A stretch of DNA of 64,000 nucleotides from Anoplolepis gracilipes (Eukaryota; Arthropoda; Insecta; Hymenoptera; Formicidae), in contig NC_132979.1 of assembly GCF_047496725.1 (NCBI RefSeq), forward strand, positions 1,877,501 to 1,941,500, written 5' to 3'. Shown here in pieces: positions 49,109 through 59,600 of the stretch (the first letter of the stretch is position 1; every line of letters starts with the position of its first letter). The notes under the pieces were generated by a model. It ran no database searches and was not told the origin of the DNA. It worked only from the letters and a program-made list of their open reading frames with translations. Position numbers and translations under genes: made by a program.

Positions 49109-50655
49109 ATATATACATATATATCCTATAACTATATGTAATAATAAGTAATTAAATATTCATTAAAATATATTTTTTCTATAAGATAGATCGAATATAT
49201 TTATAGAAATGTATTTATTATTTTTTTATTATAACATGTATTGAATCTAATCATCAAATAATGAAGATACAATTTTTTTTTCAATAATTATAAGTTTGAA
49301 TAGAATAGGCAATTTTAAATGTGGCTGGTTACGAAATATTTTGTACAGGAAGGAGACTTACTTTTTTAGAAATAGATCCTTGACCTGGGAAAGTTTTTAT
49401 ATCTGTATGTTTTATTGGTTCAATATCCATCACGACAAACTCTGTTAATTGTTTTGGATTACATATACTGTTGAAATTATATCTCCAGTAGACAGTTGCA
49501 CTTACTTCAGCAACTAGAAAGATTAAACTGCTGTGTGTACCATTAATTAAATTATTTCTATCATTATAATTTTAGCTAATATTATGACTTACTTTGCCCT
49601 GATGAAACATCTATAAGATGCACAAAATTTGTAATTTTATATACTAAACAAATAGAGCTGATTCCACCCAATTGCTGAGTTAACTTTCGTGGTAAACAGA
49701 CTATGCTATCTTTGGAGATTGGAACAATTTCGACGCTGTTTGATGTATAAAAATTATTATAAATAAAATTAAAATGCATGTCATTAATATGCCTATATAT
49801 ATTTACCTATACGTAAATTTGTAATTGTATATGTTACTGTGACAATCATATGAAATCAATTTTTTTGAATGTTGATATTGGCATGGTATGACTGTTACTA
49901 AGAAATCAACCAATTTTCTAGCCGTAGCTTCGTTTGTATAAAAAAAATCCAAACCCTCTGTAAATATTAGAAAAAGATTTTAGATTTATATGTATAATTT
50001 TTATTTATATAATATTAAAAAAAATTTTCATAAATATATTTACCATGAATAGGTTTTATACCCAAAGTTTGTTCATGTGCCTTATGTTTTAATATAAGCT
50101 GTTCCAGATAAAAAAAGGTTTTCTTGTTTATCGCCTTTTGTCGAACTTGTACCTGTAAAAGACCATAAAATATATGCATGTCATGTGTGTGCATGTGTAT
50201 AAGAAAATTATAATCAATTATAATCAAAAGAGTATAAAATTATAATCAATTAGCATTTAAATTCCTTTAAAATTTATTTTAAATTGCAAAATTTGAAATT
50301 TACACTCGCACGCCAATAATCTTTAGCCTCTGTACGGTGACAATCGGTACACATTTGATGATTCACAATATATTCGACCACAAATACTTGCTGCAGAACT
50401 GCACCACCAAGTACCTCTCCATGAACAGTTAATTTTACCTAAACAAATGTTAAAAATAAATAATTACTATCAAGTTCTATTATACATATTATTTATAGCA
50501 AATGTATATAATCATTGAATGCAACTATAAGATATTATGTAACAAATTATATACTTGTAAGTTTTAAATGTCATCAATTCATATTAATAATTAAATTAGT
50601 ATTAAAATGACCCAATTGAATATTAATTTAAATTATAATTCTAATTTATTAATAT

Positions 50656-50709
<54 letters not shown>

Positions 50710-51247
50710 TTTTTTTCAATTTTAATTTTAACTACATACAAGAAACTTACTTTTAATCTTTTGGAATGTGGTTCTGTCCATATAAATCCAGCATCTATCA
50801 ATTTTACACGATTTAATCCTTTCAATTTCTTTAAACACAGCGATAAGAGTTCTTTAGACTCCAATGCAGCGTGAATCCATTCAGCAGGTGGCTGAAGATA
50901 TCTGTCATATGATTTGAGAATCCGGTCATTATTCATTCATATAAAATGTCAAACATGAAATATTTTGGAATAATATCAAACCTTTCGCAGTTCTTACAAA
51001 ACAGTAAGGTAACTTGTTTTGGAATTCCTTCTGTAATGTCGACGTGGTTACGCAAACATGCTACACACATATTGGCAGGATTTGGCTCGATAAGAGTCCC
51101 ACATTCACAGCAAAGGCTACAGATAAAGAATAATTATTTATACATGCAAAAACGAATTTTAATCTCATCAGAATATCTTATATATCTTATATATACATAC
51201 GTTGTATTCTTAGTGTGTACTGCGTCAGAAGCTTGAATATACTCCAT
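48309..51247 (-). CDS. NMD3: NMD3, 60S ribosomal subunit export adapter
   Basis: Eleven exons in transcript order: 51201-51247, 50982-51116, 50751-50901, 50304-50438, 50044-50152, 49807-49957, 49593-49735, 49362-49513, 48873-48988, 48581-48763 and 48309-48504. They total 506 codons (505 residues), close to the usual length of about 503. NMD3 binds the nascent 60S subunit and recruits CRM1/exportin for nuclear export. The N-terminal zinc-binding part shows CCECG, CVAC, CKNC and CTDC motifs, and the family's PNPANMCVACLR and ERYLQPPAEWI stretches. A basic segment (KAARRRARVWKLK) near the end fits a nuclear localisation signal. Acidic LEEMLDDLTI-like leucine spacing near the C-terminus fits an export signal. 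The first intron has donor GTATGT and the second GTTTGA, a weaker site. Divergent from CHCHD3. Confidence 0.96.
50665..50702. repeat. (TA)n microsatellite in NMD3 intron
   Basis: A TA run just downstream of an AT-rich stretch, within the intron between the exons at 50304-50438 and 50751-50901. Confidence 0.9.
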
Positions 51248-52144
51248 TTTACACGTCTATATGTATATCTAAAAAACAAAAAGTTTATAAAGCATCTGTA
51301 CACTTTTATAAATATCGATTTTTTTTTTGAAATAATAGCACCTTTTTTTCTTTATATGTGTGTGCATAGAATCTAGAGAAATTTAGCAAAATTTTCTAAT
51401 AAATAAATACAACATTACATATGTAATATTTAAAATTCACAATCTCATTATTTAAATTTTAATTAAGAAAGTTAATTAAAAAGTTTTTCTTTATTTTTTA
51501 TTTACATCTCTTTAAATTTTCTTCTATTTTTTTCTACATAAAATCTCCTTTCTAGGTTATATTTCAAAAAATTTAATCTCTTTTTCGACCAAATTTAATT
51601 TGCTCCCGACTTTTAGGCAAAATTCAAAATTTGAATAAAAATTTGTATTTAGAATTATTTAAAGCACCTTTTTTTCAATTAAAAACACGAAAATTAATCC
51701 AATAAAACAAGACACTAACCTCGTGGTCCAATTAAAAATGGTCATATTAAATTGCGTTCAAAAATGTACCTGTCAGAGGAAAAGTAGATCACAGTTGACC
51801 AATCGGAAGAAAGAGATCTCTGCTTCTTTTATCCTGATTGGTCAGTCGAACGACACACTATTTCGACGGGAGTAGATTTTGGAACGCGACCCTGGGAGGT
51901 GATGGAAGGGACACGATTCGGGATAGTATTTATGTAACTTCATTTTTTTGACGAGGAAAAACAGGCGGAAGAAAGATCTCGCTCGCTGTCAATGGACTTG
52001 GATGAGACTCGATGAATGAACGATGCTGTAAGTAATCGCGCAAATTGAAAGAGAGAGCCCACAATTATTATTTCTGTCGATTTAGAGCAGAGTGACTCTC
52101 AAAATTGTGAAGTTTCCGCGGGCTGCTAAGCTAGGACCCCGAAG
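51248..52144. promoter_or_regulatory. Shared upstream region of NMD3 and CHCHD3
   Basis: About 0.9 kb separates the divergent start codons. The part at about 51750-52140 is GC-richer and has two ATTGG/CCAAT motifs (GACCAATCGG near 51798 and TGATTGGTCAG near 51834). No coding exon is supported here. Both promoters probably lie between about 51700 and 52000. Confidence 0.5.
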
Positions 52145-53029
52145 ATGGGCTCCGGCCAGAGTGCTCGCAAGTTGACCATCTCGAACGAGGAGGAAGTCGG
52201 GGTGATCAAGGTGTCTAACGCGATTGTCCAGCGTCTCGCGCAACGAGAGAGCGAGTCCTCCACGGACGCAAGACCCGACTCGCCGAGCAAACATCCAGCA
52301 CCACCTCCTAGTGCCTCCGTACCTCCGGCTACGAACGCGGTGCCCGTACAGCCGGTGCATTATCCTGAATTGACGTTGTCCGCACTTCAAATGCAACAAC
52401 ACATGGAGCAAGAGTTGAAGAAGCAAGATCAATACTGGCACAAGCGATTGCAGAATCTAGAGGAGGGTTACCAGAAAGTTAATCGTACCTTAGAGGAGGA
52501 GTACAAGAAAGCTGTTAGTGAAACGTCTACCTCTAAGACTGGTGAGAATTTATTTTTTTAGATTTGTTATATAGATTTATCAAACAGAGTTCTGTTGTAT
52601 TTGAGATAAAAATTTTATTGACAAGATCTATTCTTTGATATTCTTGTTCTTTACAATATTTATTTAGGATATTTTTGATAATGCATGGAAAACATTTAAT
52701 TTCATATATAATTAAATAAATGTTGTATGTTTTACATTAATTGCTCGAATCAACAAATTATATTAGCTTTAAAAATATGAAAGCCAGTAATTAAATTCTT
52801 TAAATATAAGATGAAATATGTTTTCTAAATTTTAACATATATTGTTATAGGGCAAAAAACTGTCGATGTCCAGAGTGCAGTGCAACCATGTATGGAAGGT
52901 AGCAATAAAGTCCTAAAGTGTTTGCAGGACCATCCCAAGGAGACTCTCAAATGTTCAAACTTGGTAGAAGAATTTTCAAATTGTGTTTGGAACATGCATT
53001 ACATACGTGTGATTGAAGCGCGTTCGTAA
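52145..53029 (+). CDS. CHCHD3: MICOS subunit MIC19 (CHCHD3)
   Basis: Two exons, 52145-52541 and 52851-53029, giving 192 codons (191 residues). MIC19 is a peripheral inner-membrane protein of the MICOS complex that shapes cristae junctions and links to SAM50 and mitofilin. The N-terminus MGSGQSAR fits an N-myristoylation signal. A proline-rich stretch (about residues 38-60) and a charged, coiled-coil-like segment (about 80-130) follow. The C-terminal CHCH domain has a twin CX9C pattern (Cys146/Cys156 and Cys167/Cys177), the substrate form for MIA40 import. The good Kozak context AAGATGG supports the start. AATAAA lies at 53087-53092. The gene is tail-to-tail with BAP31. CHCHD6 is the alternative vertebrate paralogue; insects usually have one gene. 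Confidence 0.94.
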
Positions 53030-54144
53030 TGTTGTAACTAATTCATAGATTACAGCAAGGATTCAAAGGACATTTAGTCAACAAATAATAAAATTACACG
53101 ATAAGGTATAATACCTTAAAAGTGCTTATTTTAATCTCGGTAGAAAATTGCTGATAAGTAATATAAAACAAAGAACATATGGAGAAAAATGTAAAAAATA
53201 AATTATTCGAAGAATATATATATTGCAATTTATAATAAAATAAAAGATGTTACATGTACAAGATAAATATTGTTCAACATCAAACACAAAGGTTTTCCTT
53301 TCATTTCAAAACATTTTAATAGCGTTTTTCTCCAGAGCTGGATAACAGAATACAATATAATATTGTATAAGGCACAAGATTTGTTCATTAAAATAACAGG
53401 TTTATAATAGTTATGCAGGAAAACATGTGTTATGAAAAGCAACCTGAACAACTTGTTATTTCGAGGTTCTCAGTATAGTTCTATTCATAGATCAAAATAT
53501 ATACAGTATAATCTGGGGTATATGACCCAAATAAAGGCCTAAATACAGCATTAGAAAATAATATTAATATACAATTTCGTAAGATTATTAGTAAATATAA
53601 AACGAGAAAATATTGCAAATGCAAGATTGGAAGTACATTTGAAATATATTGTCTAAGAAGTGTATAAAATAGTCTATTTATACACTATTAATACTTGCCA
53701 AATGTATGGCATGCAATATTTGGTAAGAAATTATTTTCATAGTGTATAAAATAATTAAAGTTGACATTTACTATTAAAATTTGTATCACATTTTTGCAAA
53801 AGAGAAAAAAATATAAAGCAACTGTAACAGTTCTTTTTCTCTTCATAAAAGAATGTAACAATATTGCGAATCATAAAATGTAGGCACAGGTTTTTATATG
53901 CAGAAAGTGCACAAAACTGGAAAAAGGATGTATAGTTTGTATTACGAGGCACAATAATAATATTAATAATATTTTTATATACAACCTTCTAATGAAACTT
54001 ATAAATATACTTTAACAATAACTCATGAAATGTGGATCTTGTTCAAGTTATGCAACACAAAATACAACATAACAATATTTTAGGGCTTAATGTGAGCAAA
54101 ACATTAAAATAAAAAAAAAAATCATCAGAAAAAAATCTTCACAG
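53030..54144. other. 3' intergenic region, CHCHD3 and BAP31
   Basis: AT-rich 3' flanks of two convergent genes. No additional coding region is supported. The BAP31 3' untranslated region probably occupies a large part. Confidence 0.6.
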
Positions 54145-54958
54145 TTAATCACTTTTCTTATCGTGACTCGACTGCGTAGTAAGTTTTGCATGCTCGCTAG
54201 CCAGACGATCGTATTCTTTTGAGACTGAACCTGCTTGTGATTTTATTGCTTCTTTATCCTTTTTCTCTTTAGTCAAATTATTCTCAAGTTCCAAATTTTT
54301 AGCTTGCAACTCTTTAATTTGATTTTTCAATTCTGAAACTTGTTTGTCATGTGCTTCATTAGAATCATTCTGTGCACTTTCCCCAATTGTCCTCTGGGAC
54401 AGTAAGCTTCTAGCTGTAGTTGTCGCAGACTGAGCTTGTCGCATGGCTGCTTCGTTTGATGCGAGTAATGTAGCTTGAGTGGATATCAAAAGTACGAGAC
54501 GTCGTATCACCAAACTCAAAAATAGCGCAAAACCAGATATGTAGAAATTTCTCTGTGCACGGAACAGTCGCATGTTTTCTATAAAATAAAAAAGAAAACA
54601 TGGATATATTAAAAGATAATAATGTTGCAATAGATAAAAATATATTAATAGATGATAAATACAAAATAAGTATATTAAATAATTTACCTTGCATTTCTAA
54701 ATTTAAATGCTGATGCTCAGAGTGATCTCCATTTTTGGAATACTTTCGCATTTCTCTTATAGCATCCAATAGGAAGAGAACCAAGATACCAAGTAGGATC
54801 ACAAAATAAACGGAAGCTTGATTCCTTATACTTTGTAAAAAACGAGATTTGAAGAGTTTTTGCCATCTAGTTGGCGAAGCTACTGGTAATACCAGAAAAA
54901 GAACTATAACAATTTCAATGTAGAGAAAACCAGCAATAAGGGTCCACTGTAAACTCAT
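54145..54958 (-). CDS. BCAP31: BAP31 (B-cell receptor-associated protein 31-like)
   Basis: Two coding exons, 54688-54958 and 54145-54578, giving 235 codons (234 residues); mammalian BAP31 is about 246. BAP31 is an ER membrane chaperone and cargo receptor for transmembrane protein export and quality control. Three membrane segments lie at about 5-26, 45-65 and 103-120, the last with charged Arg residues as in the family. A long charged coiled coil covers about 160-230 (KNQIKELQAKNLELENNLTK). The C-terminus KKSD fits the dilysine KKxx ER-retrieval signal. The ATG begins MSLQWTLIAGFLYIEI, the conserved family N-terminus. Further 5' noncoding sequence is expected upstream of 54960. Confidence 0.95.
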
Positions 54959-55438
54959 GTTTATTTCTTATTTTGCTTCGTGTATCTGAAAATAATTTAA
55001 AACACAAAAAAGTTAATACTTAATTTTATTATTATAATTTATTTATATTTCAAACATGCACATTTCTAGTTATCGAATTAATTTTATTATCACGGCGATT
55101 GCAGCACATTTCCTAATTCTATTTGTATAAAGTGCCTATAATAGAATACGCAATAATTATACGAGAAAAAAAAAACAGTGACTCATATCACTGTGATATT
55201 AATTATCTAACTAACAATAAGTATATGCAAGTCTCTCTGAATGAAACGAAAGAATGACGTGGAATTTTGAACACCTTAATTATATGACGCAATGTTAATT
55301 TGTACGAAATTTACAGAAATTTCGAGCCTTATCGGTCGCCGAGAGCTATCTGTCAATACGTATCAAGTGTCAAAAATTTCGGACACAGTGCGCTTACGAA
55401 GAGAAGTCACGTTCGCTGTGATTCACGAACCGGGATGA

Positions 55439-55814
55439 TTTGCGAATTGTCAGCTCTCAGGACTTTGGGCAGACCTTTTAGAAGAACAACGCAGAATCAA
55501 AGATATCTTTGACAGTATCGGAATCAAAAATCTCTTCGATGTGTCAGAGAGATTTGCAACTCTATCGAATGAGATCCAACCTGTTTTTAATTCACGGTGA
55601 CAAGTTTCGCGTTGACCGCAACGAAATGGACGAAACAAACGGCAGCGAAATTTGTTTGTCGGCTCAAGCTCTATTTATAGATTTACGTACTTTTCTCGAA
55701 GACGATGCGAAACTCGAGGAATACGCGAGTGTGGTTTGCGGCTTCTGTGACGTGCCAGGTGCGCGAATAAGTTCAAAGTACAAATCGCGGCGAACGTCGT
55801 CGGCCGTTTTATAA
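55439..55814 (+). CDS. Possible small unknown gene or gene remnant in two frames
   Basis: Frame 1 is open from 55439 to a TGA at 55598 and reads like protein (LLEEQRRIKDIFDSIGIKNL, then NLFDVSERFATLSNEIQPVF). No ATG lies in this frame after the TGA at 55436, so it would need an upstream exon; CTCTCAG at 55454-55460 is a possible acceptor. Frame 2 overlaps and continues to TAA at 55812-55814, and also looks coding (MDETNGSEICLSAQALFIDL from ATG 55627, then LEDDAKLEEYASVVCGFCDV). The two frames could be a gene with an unrecognised intron, a frameshifted remnant, or chance open frame in the BAP31 5' region. I do not recognise a family. Confidence 0.3.
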
Positions 55815-56612
55815 ATAAACTCTGTTCACGGTGACGTCATCGTGCAGCTCCTCGCAAAACGCAAAATATGTCATGTTGTGTACGAGCTGTCCTCCACATA
55901 TACATACATACACACACGTACGTACACTAATAGCCAATCAGTGCGTCTGAAAAATAAAATATTGGTTCATTAAGGCGATATTACATCGGTCGATCAAGGC
56001 ATCGAAGCTTGAGACTACCGATTGGCTAGCGGATAGAGAGTTTCTAGGGTTCTTGCGATAGCAACCAATCGGAACGTCCCACACAGTCCGGTCGATGACA
56101 ACCCGTATTCCTGGCATTCTTTATTCTAGACACGCGATTGGTCGATTCCTCTGTGTACTTTGCGATCGTGCAAACTTGTTCTTCTAGTTATTTCACGTAC
56201 ACCGTGACTCTCAAAGCTACGATGCATACATAAATACATAGAGGATCACTGTCTGTCACTTTTTGTGGCGTTCGCTTGCTTATGTCATTGTGTTTACACG
56301 CGGTATGTCAGATCGATACTGTACGCGTGTGCGTACGTGTATACGTGAATGCGAGCGAGTTTGTGATTAAACAAATTTCCGATCGAGCATATTGAAAGTG
56401 CCTTGCAGCACGTGTTCGACTTGTGCTTTTGTACGTACTTTCGCTACTTTCGCGATTGACGAGGAACGCGTTGAAGAGGAATAGGAGGAGAAGTAAGCGA
56501 TGCCGGTAAAGTAAAGAGCGGTCTCGCGTCAACTGACTTGGTAAATCGACTTCCGGGGAGGGATAGGCGTCCTTAAAGAAAGGGAGAATTTTGCGCGGAG
56601 ATTGCGAGGTCT
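55815..56612. promoter_or_regulatory. Promoter region between BAP31 and coronin-2-like gene
   Basis: GC-richer DNA with several ATTGG/CCAAT motifs (for example TAGCCAATCAGTG at about 55931, CGATTGGCTAGC near 56019 and AACCAATCGG near 56063). It probably contains start sites for the upstream coronin first exon and perhaps BAP31. A short GT-rich patch lies near 56320-56345. Confidence 0.45.
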
Positions 56613-59600
56613 ATGGGATACAACGTCGTCCACCGGGAGATGATACGCACGAGGGAGGAACTAGCGGAGAAATTGGGTTTCGACGGCACCGAGGAACAGC
56701 ATACGATCATGAACAACATGGTAGACGCGAGGGCCTGTTACAAGCCTAGCGGTAAAGTGAGTACAGAGAGACAGACGATCATTATTTTTTTTCTTTTTAC
56801 ATCGAGTTATTACACCGAGTGTGTTACCCGATATTTTCATTTTTTTTTTGGTTTTTTTTCGACATTTTCTAAGAGGATGGATTTTTTTGTAAAGAGAGAA
56901 ATATTATAATGTATAGTTTTGCACGCGCTGATATTTTATTGTGTAATTGTAAATTTTTACAAATCACTTTGCACTGCTAATCGTGATTTTCGATTTAGCT
57001 AATAGATATCTCGTGTGATTTCACGTGTGAGGGAACTTTAAATTGATATAGCGGAATCACGTAGTATGTAAACAAACAAACGGCCTATTTATTTATTCAC
57101 ATATCGTTTATGCTTCATTGTTATGTTTGATATGCATGCATGTGATAGTTTTATATGGATTCTATCGTAGGAGTAGGAAGTGATAAGAAGCGATGACAGA
57201 TCAAATGACATACGGGACATACACAGGACATTTCGATAATTTTTCACTGCCGTTTCCGGTATAAAGGACACATAACATGTCTAACAATAAAAAAAACAAT
57301 GCTAAATAATTCTGAAGAATTATAATTATATTAAAATTATAGTTACATTATTATATTATTTATTATATATAAACAGGGTGTATACTCCCGGGAAAAACCT
57401 GGAAAACGTGGTATTCTCAGAGAATTTTATTATACCTTGAAAAATCATGGAATTTTCATGGAATTTCGTTAGGATTCAGGGAATTTAAAAAATGTCGAAG
57501 AAGTACTTATTTTAAAATTTTTTTATAAAAATTTAAAATATTTTAAATTTAAAATCTGCTTAAAATTTATATTTTTTGTTTATGTCTATATAAAATTGTT
57601 TAAAATATATGTTTTTTGTTTATGTCAAAAAATGATACGCTAAAATAAATAAGCTTATTTTAAAATTGCACCTAAAAATATTTTAATTTTATCTGGAATC
57701 TTGAACAAAAATACCTGGAAGATCCTGGAATTTTCATGGAATTTTTTTACAGAATTTGAGTATACACCCTGATAAATTTTCTTAACGTAATATTTTTCTC
57801 GAGATCTCTTTTTAATGAAAACATACTGTGCATTTTTACTTGAACGTCTTGAGAGTTTTGAATTAATTAAAATATAAATGTCGAATTTAAAGTAATTAAA
57901 TTTAAAAAAAAATGTATTAATGATAAACGTATATTCGAGAGGAAGAATGTAAAAGTATCAGTTTTAGAGTGATAATGCGCAAATTGACGCGATGACAATG
58001 CAGTGACAGGAAACGTCAGATTCCGCGAGTACTTTACCAGCACTAGACGATCACTCGTCAGTAGAAACTGAACAGCTGGCGCGATTGAACGTTCGAACTC
58101 TCGTTACGTATTTCTCGATCTGATTCTCTGCGCGAGCGCATGTGGTTCATTCCTTCTCGATCTCGTAATCCCTTTGTTATTCAATCGCTATAAGTGTCGC
58201 GCGAGAGATAGTGGAAAGCAAGTTTTTCCCGCATGGCGCATTTGTACGTATGTATCAAGAATGAGTTCAAGTAAGGTCATCAGTTTCGGAGTCCAAGCAC
58301 GATTTGCAATTTCATATGTACATATTCATATATGTACTTACATATATATTCTCGATTTTGTAATAATAAAATTAGATGAAACGCACGTCGAGAACGACGA
58401 AATTGATGAGTCGAACAAGAAACGATCGGTTTTTCGCTCATTCGATGACATGTTATTTATGATAGAAACTGATGATACTGTGAAGGGAACATTTTTAATC
58501 CGGAGCTGTGTAACGTACAGTCCATAATGGAGTTTACATTATACAGTGTGTTCCTTTAATGACAGATTTTTTTAATCGATTTTTTCATCCCAAGGAAAAA
58601 GTCGACGAGAATCATCCTTTATCGGCTCTCTAGTTTTTCGCATTTTTGTATCCTTGTAATTAAACCTGAAAATTCTGTTAAATTCCGTCTGAAGATATTA
58701 CCTGAAAAATATCCTATTGTCATTTGATTCGCAAGAAAATCCCTGTTTCACTTATATAACTAGACAATTATTTATATCTCAATATTTTTGATCGAATTTG
58801 CCACACAGAGATCCGATCATTAAACGGACATCCGGTAATTTTCAGACACCCCGTGTATACATAGCGCGCGCATGACGTGTAAACACATGAAAGAAACCTT
58901 TATCCTATATAGCCATATCACTTTATATATGATTTTATGGGTTGCTAATTAGACGCGTGTTTCATTTCCCTTTGTTTCTTCTAGTAAGCGCGACGTGAGA
59001 GAACGACTTGTGTAGAGTTGGTTGCAATATTATCCACATCTCTTGTCTCTCTCTCTCTCTCTTTCTTTTTTTCTCTCTCTCTCTCTTTTTTCCTTCCTCT
59101 CTTCCTCTTCCCTTCCCTCTCTCTTTCTCTCTCTATTTCTCCAACCACCTGCACATGCATGGGTCCCGGCTTGTCGATTACCGTGTCCCCGTTGTGCACT
59201 GGCGACGATCGTCTCACCGCGCACGTGTACTCGTCGAGCATCGGCTGTCTCCAGTTCCCGATTAACGTCAGACATGACCAACAATAAGCAGGTGAGTAGC
59301 CTCGTACCAGCCCGCGAAAACATCGTGAAACCGGAGGGAAATACCTGTGACCTCTATAAACCTGGAACGAATCAAGCTCGTGATTTGTAAGAGCGAAAAA
59401 TTAATTAACATATATAATAAGGGATTTTTTTTGCAAACAGAGATCTGGATTGAAAAGTATAGATATAGCTGAATCTTTTTTCTTACAAATTATGAATTTA
59501 ATTCGTTTCAGTTGTAAACAAGTAGACAGCAAGTGACGTGGAAAACACGACCTTTAACAGGTGGACATGGAACCGGAAACGTCTCTATCTATAGTTTTAA

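Noticed and set aside
52082..52441. 119-codon minus-strand frame opposite CHCHD3 exon 1
   Set aside because: Shadow of the CHCHD3 coding exon.
58174..58527. 117-codon + strand open frame in the coronin intron
   Set aside because: Its C-terminal half looks somewhat protein-like (ENDEIDESNKKRSVFRSFDD), but it overlaps TA/CATA repeats, has no clean splice sites to coronin and no recognised domain. Left unannotated.
59008..59390. Several overlapping open frames on both strands before the coronin short first exon
   Set aside because: They are translations of a CT-rich microsatellite. Only the MTNNKQ start fits the coronin frame.
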